Shown here piece after piece: positions 61,264 to 64,000 of a DNA stretch of 64,000 bases. The position numbers and the translations under genes are program-made. The first letter of the stretch is position 1. The number at the start of each line of letters is the position of its first letter. Source of the DNA: DATKDF01 sp963752045 (lineage in GTDB: Bacteria > Acidobacteriota > Vicinamibacteria > Vicinamibacterales > SCN-69-37); the NCBI GenBank assembly GCA_963752045.1, contig CAVVWN010000014.1, positions 744,001 through 808,000 of the forward strand, written 5' to 3'. The notes beneath the pieces are model-generated. The model saw only the letters and a program-made list of their open reading frames with translations. It had not been told where the DNA came from and searched no databases.

Positions 61264-62972
61264 TGCGGTCGCTCCGCGCGTTCGTCTGGCTGCGGTGGCG
61301 GCTCGTGCTGAACGCGCTCAGAGGCGGACGCCGGCGCGACACGCTCGAGCAGATCTCGCGCGTCCTGTCGCTGGCCGTGCCGTTCACGCTCGTGGCCCTG
61401 GCGTTCGGCTCGGTCGTCGGCATGTCAATCGTGGGGTTCTTTGGCGGCCGCGCGCTCGCGACCGGCCTCGTGAGCCCAGATACCGCGATCGGAATCGGCC
61501 GGGTCGCGCTCTTCGTCGTCACCCTGCTCCTCGTCGTCTTCTCGGTGACGTCTCCCGTCCAGAGCTCGCTCACCCACTACACCAGGCTGCTGCTGCTTCC
61601 GATATCCCGGCGCACGCTTCACCTCATCGAGGTGCTGGCGAGCCTGACCGATCCGTGGATTGCCTTCCTCGCACCAGGACTGCTTCTCGTGGCGGTTGGT
61701 CTCTCGGTGGGCGGACGGACGCTGGCGGGCGTGTGGGCCGCGGCGGCGGCCGTGCTCTTCCTGGCGCTTCTCGCAGCCATGGCTTCGGCCATCGGGTTCC
61801 TCGTCGCCTGGCTTCTCCGCGACCGTCGGCGAAGCGAGTGGCTCACGCTCGCGTTCGTCATCGGCATGTCGGTCGTGGGGTTCCTGCCGATGCTCCTGGC
61901 GGAGCAATCGTCCAGCGCGCGCCGCGAGGCGCGGCGCACCGGCCAGCCTCGCGCGGAGCGGTCGTTTGCCGCGCTCGACCGGTCGCTGCCGGCCTGGTCC
62001 CGCGCCGTGCCGTCGGAGCTTTACGGCCGGGTCGTCAGGTCGGGGTTCGACGGCCGCAACGCCGACGCGCTCGTCGCCATGGCCGCGCTGGCGGCCGAGG
62101 CCGGCCTGCTCCTGGTGGCCTCGTCGGTCGTCCACGCACGGTTGATCGGTTCGACGACCGTCAACGGGCGACGCCGCCGTGGCGAGGCGGTTCCCGTGCC
62201 GGTCCGCCGGATTCCCGGCCTGCCGCCGGCAGTGTCGGCCACCGCGATCGCGCAGGCCAGGACCGCGATGCGATCGGTACGCGGCCGCTTGCTCGTGTTC
62301 ATTTCAGGTCCGATCCTGGCGCTCATGGTGTTCTTCTTCAGGCGGTTCGAGGACGTCACGTTCTTCACGCGCCTGGGCGATTTCGGGTTCGTGCTGGCCG
62401 CGCTCGGCACGTTCGTCGCGATGCTCTCGGCCCAGGCGTTCACCATGAACATGTTCGGCTCGGACCGGGCCGGTCTCACGCTGCAGTTTCTCTCGCCGAT
62501 GAGCGATGCCGAACTGGCCCGCGGCAAGCTCCTGGGCATCGGCGCCGTCATCGCCGCCGCCGCGGCGCTGGCGGTCGTGGCCGCCCTCATCGTGGCGCCG
62601 GGCGGGTCGCCGGCTTTGTGGGTTGCCGCGCTTCTCGGCGTCGCCGCCGTCTACCTGGCGGTGGGACCGGTGGCCGTGTGGATGTCCGCGCTCTTTCCCG
62701 TGGCGTCGGATCTCAATCGCACCGGGCAGGGCGGCAACCCGCACGGCCTCTCGGCCGTCGTCGGCATGATCGCCCTGGCGGTGGCGGCGGCGATGACCAG
62801 CGGGATCTTCTGGATTGCCGGCTGGGGCATCGGCCGACCGGCGCTCGTGCTGCCGACCATGATCGGCTGGCTCATCGTCGTGGCCGGCGTCGCACACCCG
62901 CTCGTGATCGTCGCTGCGCGAGCCGTCACCCTGCGCCGCGAGAACATCGCGCTGGTGGCACAGGGCAAGTGA
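61260..62972 (+). CDS. ABC transporter permease
   Basis: A 570-residue membrane protein with about a dozen hydrophobic segments in two blocks (e.g. VLSLAVPFTLVALAFGSVVGMSIVGFF, LALLAAMASAIGFLVAWLL, then LLVFISGPILALMVFFF and MIALAVAAAMTSGIFWIAGW). Long soluble loops lie between. It pairs with the ATPase at 60469 as an ABC-2-like exporter. Overlap of 4 bp with the ATPase gene shows coupled translation. Substrate unknown. Confidence 0.85.
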   Translation: MMRSLRAFVWLRWRLVLNALRGGRRRDTLEQISRVLSLAVPFTLVALAFGSVVGMSIVGFFGGRALATGLVSPDTAIGIGRVALFVVTLLLVVFSVTSPVQSSLTHYTRLLLLPISRRTLHLIEVLASLTDPWIAFLAPGLLLVAVGLSVGGRTLAGVWAAAAAVLFLALLAAMASAIGFLVAWLLRDRRRSEWLTLAFVIGMSVVGFLPMLLAEQSSSARREARRTGQPRAERSFAALDRSLPAWSRAVPSELYGRVVRSGFDGRNADALVAMAALAAEAGLLLVASSVVHARLIGSTTVNGRRRRGEAVPVPVRRIPGLPPAVSATAIAQARTAMRSVRGRLLVFISGPILALMVFFFRRFEDVTFFTRLGDFGFVLAALGTFVAMLSAQAFTMNMFGSDRAGLTLQFLSPMSDAELARGKLLGIGAVIAAAAALAVVAALIVAPGGSPALWVAALLGVAAVYLAVGPVAVWMSALFPVASDLNRTGQGGNPHGLSAVVGMIALAVAAAMTSGIFWIAGWGIGRPALVLPTMIGWLIVVAGVAHPLVIVAARAVTLRRENIALVAQGK

Positions 62973-62978
62973 GCGACT

Positions 62979-63677
62979 TCACCCCACGAACTTGTAGCCG
63001 AGACCGTGCACCGTCAGGATGTACTGCGGATGACGGGGGTTCGGTTCCACCTTCTGCCTGAGCCACGCGACATGCACGTCCACGGTTCGCGTGGAAGGCA
63101 TCGAGTGGTAGCCCCACACGTCGTTGAGCAGCTCGTCGCGCGTGAGGGTGGCTTCCCGGTGCTCGATGAAGTACTTGAGCAACAGGAACTCGCGGGCCGA
63201 GACGTCGACGGGCTTTCCGCCCTTCGTGACTTCAGCCTTGCGGAAGTCGACCGAGACCTCCCCGAACCGGTACTGGGTGCCCGAGCCCGGCGTGGATGCG
63301 GCGGCGCGGCGACGGAGCTGCACCTCGATGCGGGCGGAAAGCTCGAGCATGTCGAACGGCTTGGTCAGGTAGTCGTCGGCACCGAGCTTGAGGCCGAGCA
63401 CGCGGTCCACCACCTGACCGCGTGCCGTGAGCATGATGATGGGCGTGTCGATGCCGCGCTGCCGCAGGTCGCGGCACACGTCGAAGCCGCTCGCGCCCGG
63501 CAGCATGACGTCGAGCAGGATCACGTCCCATCGCTCGCGCGTCGCTCTGGAGATTGCCGACGGGCCGTCGGCGGCCGATCCCACCTCGTAGTCTTCGCTC
63601 TGGAGCCGGTCGGTGAGCGTCATGACCAGGCCGGGTTCGTCCTCCACGAGCAGCACGCGCTTCCTGACCGCGGTCAT
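62979..63677 (-). CDS. OmpR-family response regulator
   Basis: A 232-residue regulator: receiver domain with phospho-acceptor Asp 56 (DVILLDVMLPG), acidic pair in LLVEDEPG, Lys in YLTKPF, and a winged-helix DNA-binding domain (SAREFLLLKYFIEHREATLTRDELLNDVWGY..VDVHVAWLRQKVEPNP). Its ATG overlaps the stop of the upstream kinase gene (TGATG), so kinase and regulator form one operon. Convergent with the ABC operon. Confidence 0.93.
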   Translation of the reverse strand: MTAVRKRVLLVEDEPGLVMTLTDRLQSEDYEVGSAADGPSAISRATRERWDVILLDVMLPGASGFDVCRDLRQRGIDTPIIMLTARGQVVDRVLGLKLGADDYLTKPFDMLELSARIEVQLRRRAAASTPGSGTQYRFGEVSVDFRKAEVTKGGKPVDVSAREFLLLKYFIEHREATLTRDELLNDVWGYHSMPSTRTVDVHVAWLRQKVEPNPRHPQYILTVHGLGYKFVG

Positions 63678-64000
63678 CAGGCGTGGTGGCCGGCATCGGT
63701 GGCCGGCGCGCCGAGCGGCTGGGCGGAGCGGTCGGGCTCGACGCCGGGCAGGTGAAGCGTGAACGTCGTGCCGCGGCCCTCATCGCTCGTCACGGTCACG
63801 CGCCCGCCGTGCGCCTCAGCAATCCGGCGGACGAGACTCAGGCCGAGGCCGTTGCCGTGTATCTGCCGCTCGGTCGCGTAGCGTCCGCGGTAGAACGGCT
63901 CGAAGATGTGCGGCAGCTCGTCCGGGTCGATCCCGCGGCCGCGGTCGGTCACCGCGATCTCCACGATCGGCGCGCTGGCCGTGCCCGCCCGCCGCACCGT
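63677..64000 (-). CDS. Sensor histidine kinase, C-terminal part
   Basis: The gene continues past the window end. Visible part is the HATPase end: VTDRGRGIDPDELPHIFEPFYRGRYA (G1 and F boxes), HGNGLGLSLVRRIAEAHGG (G2) and the closing strands GRGTTFTLHLPG. It is the cognate kinase of the response regulator it overlaps. Sensor domain not in window. Confidence 0.9.
   Translation of the reverse strand, partial: TVRRAGTASAPIVEIAVTDRGRGIDPDELPHIFEPFYRGRYATERQIHGNGLGLSLVRRIAEAHGGRVTVTSDEGRGTTFTLHLPGVEPDRSAQPLGAPATDAGHHA

Overview
The window is a high-GC chromosomal segment that reads like an Acidobacteriota genome, most plausibly a Vicinamibacteria-type (subdivision 6) soil or sediment lineage. This is an inference from gene content: a VWFA-related acidobacterial-domain protein, a Ser/Thr kinase fused to TPRs, several secreted S9, M20 and tricorn-like peptidases, PQQ-type beta-propellers and an arylsulfatase. 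No rRNA, tRNA, CRISPR array, prophage or transposase was seen.

Layout. 0-11 kb: end of a serine hydrolase, an orphan CNMP-domain histidine kinase, a VWFA protein, a TPR-TlpA thioredoxin, an M20 peptidase, a thioredoxin/zinc-ribbon pair, a degenerate histidine kinase and a PQQ propeller containing EF-hands. 11-22.9 kb: YdjM-like membrane protein, frameshifted S9 peptidase, LOG protein, pyrophosphatase, STAS protein, alpha/beta hydrolase lipoprotein, outer-membrane barrel candidate, TetR regulator and BBE-type flavoenzyme. 22.9-31.2 kb: several genes carrying single-base frameshifts (kinase-aminotransferase fusion, HAD phosphatase, STAS protein, sigma-54 activator) next to an intact arylsulfatase and a BASS transporter. 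31.2-38.9 kb: S9 peptidase, DUF1579 protein, Ser/Thr kinase-TPR, then a small toxin-antitoxin island (HigBA, nucleotidyltransferase, two gene remnants). 39-48.3 kb: a frameshifted Lhr helicase, TetR/DHFR-like pair and a tricorn-like protease with RGG-like tracts. 48.5-58.6 kb: MscS channel, cyanophycinase-like protein, amidohydrolase, PQQ protein, then a tightly packed M20 / nitrilase / rhodanese / membrane-protein operon, an AhpD-like gene with an in-frame UGA, and a quinone oxidoreductase. 58.6-64 kb: DUF885-type protein, cupin, ABC exporter pair and an OmpR response regulator with its kinase.

Two things stand out. The AhpD-like gene at 56995-57537 has a single in-frame TGA exactly where the second Cys of its CxxC motif is expected, followed by a short stem-loop at the right distance to be a bacterial SECIS, so it is very probably a selenoprotein (CxxU). 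Second, a dispersed intergenic element of about 180 bp occurs three times complete (12069-12253, 15535-15712, 56790-56975) and once as a solo module (33475-33514). It contains a perfect 35-bp stem in all three full copies; every base that differs between copies is compensated in the opposite arm, and the 14-nt loop is flipped in one copy relative to the others. At least four other low-complexity or palindromic intergenic repeat families are present.

The sequence was read by eye with no database searches. Product names rest on motif recognition, and the frameshifts cannot be separated from assembly errors without reads.
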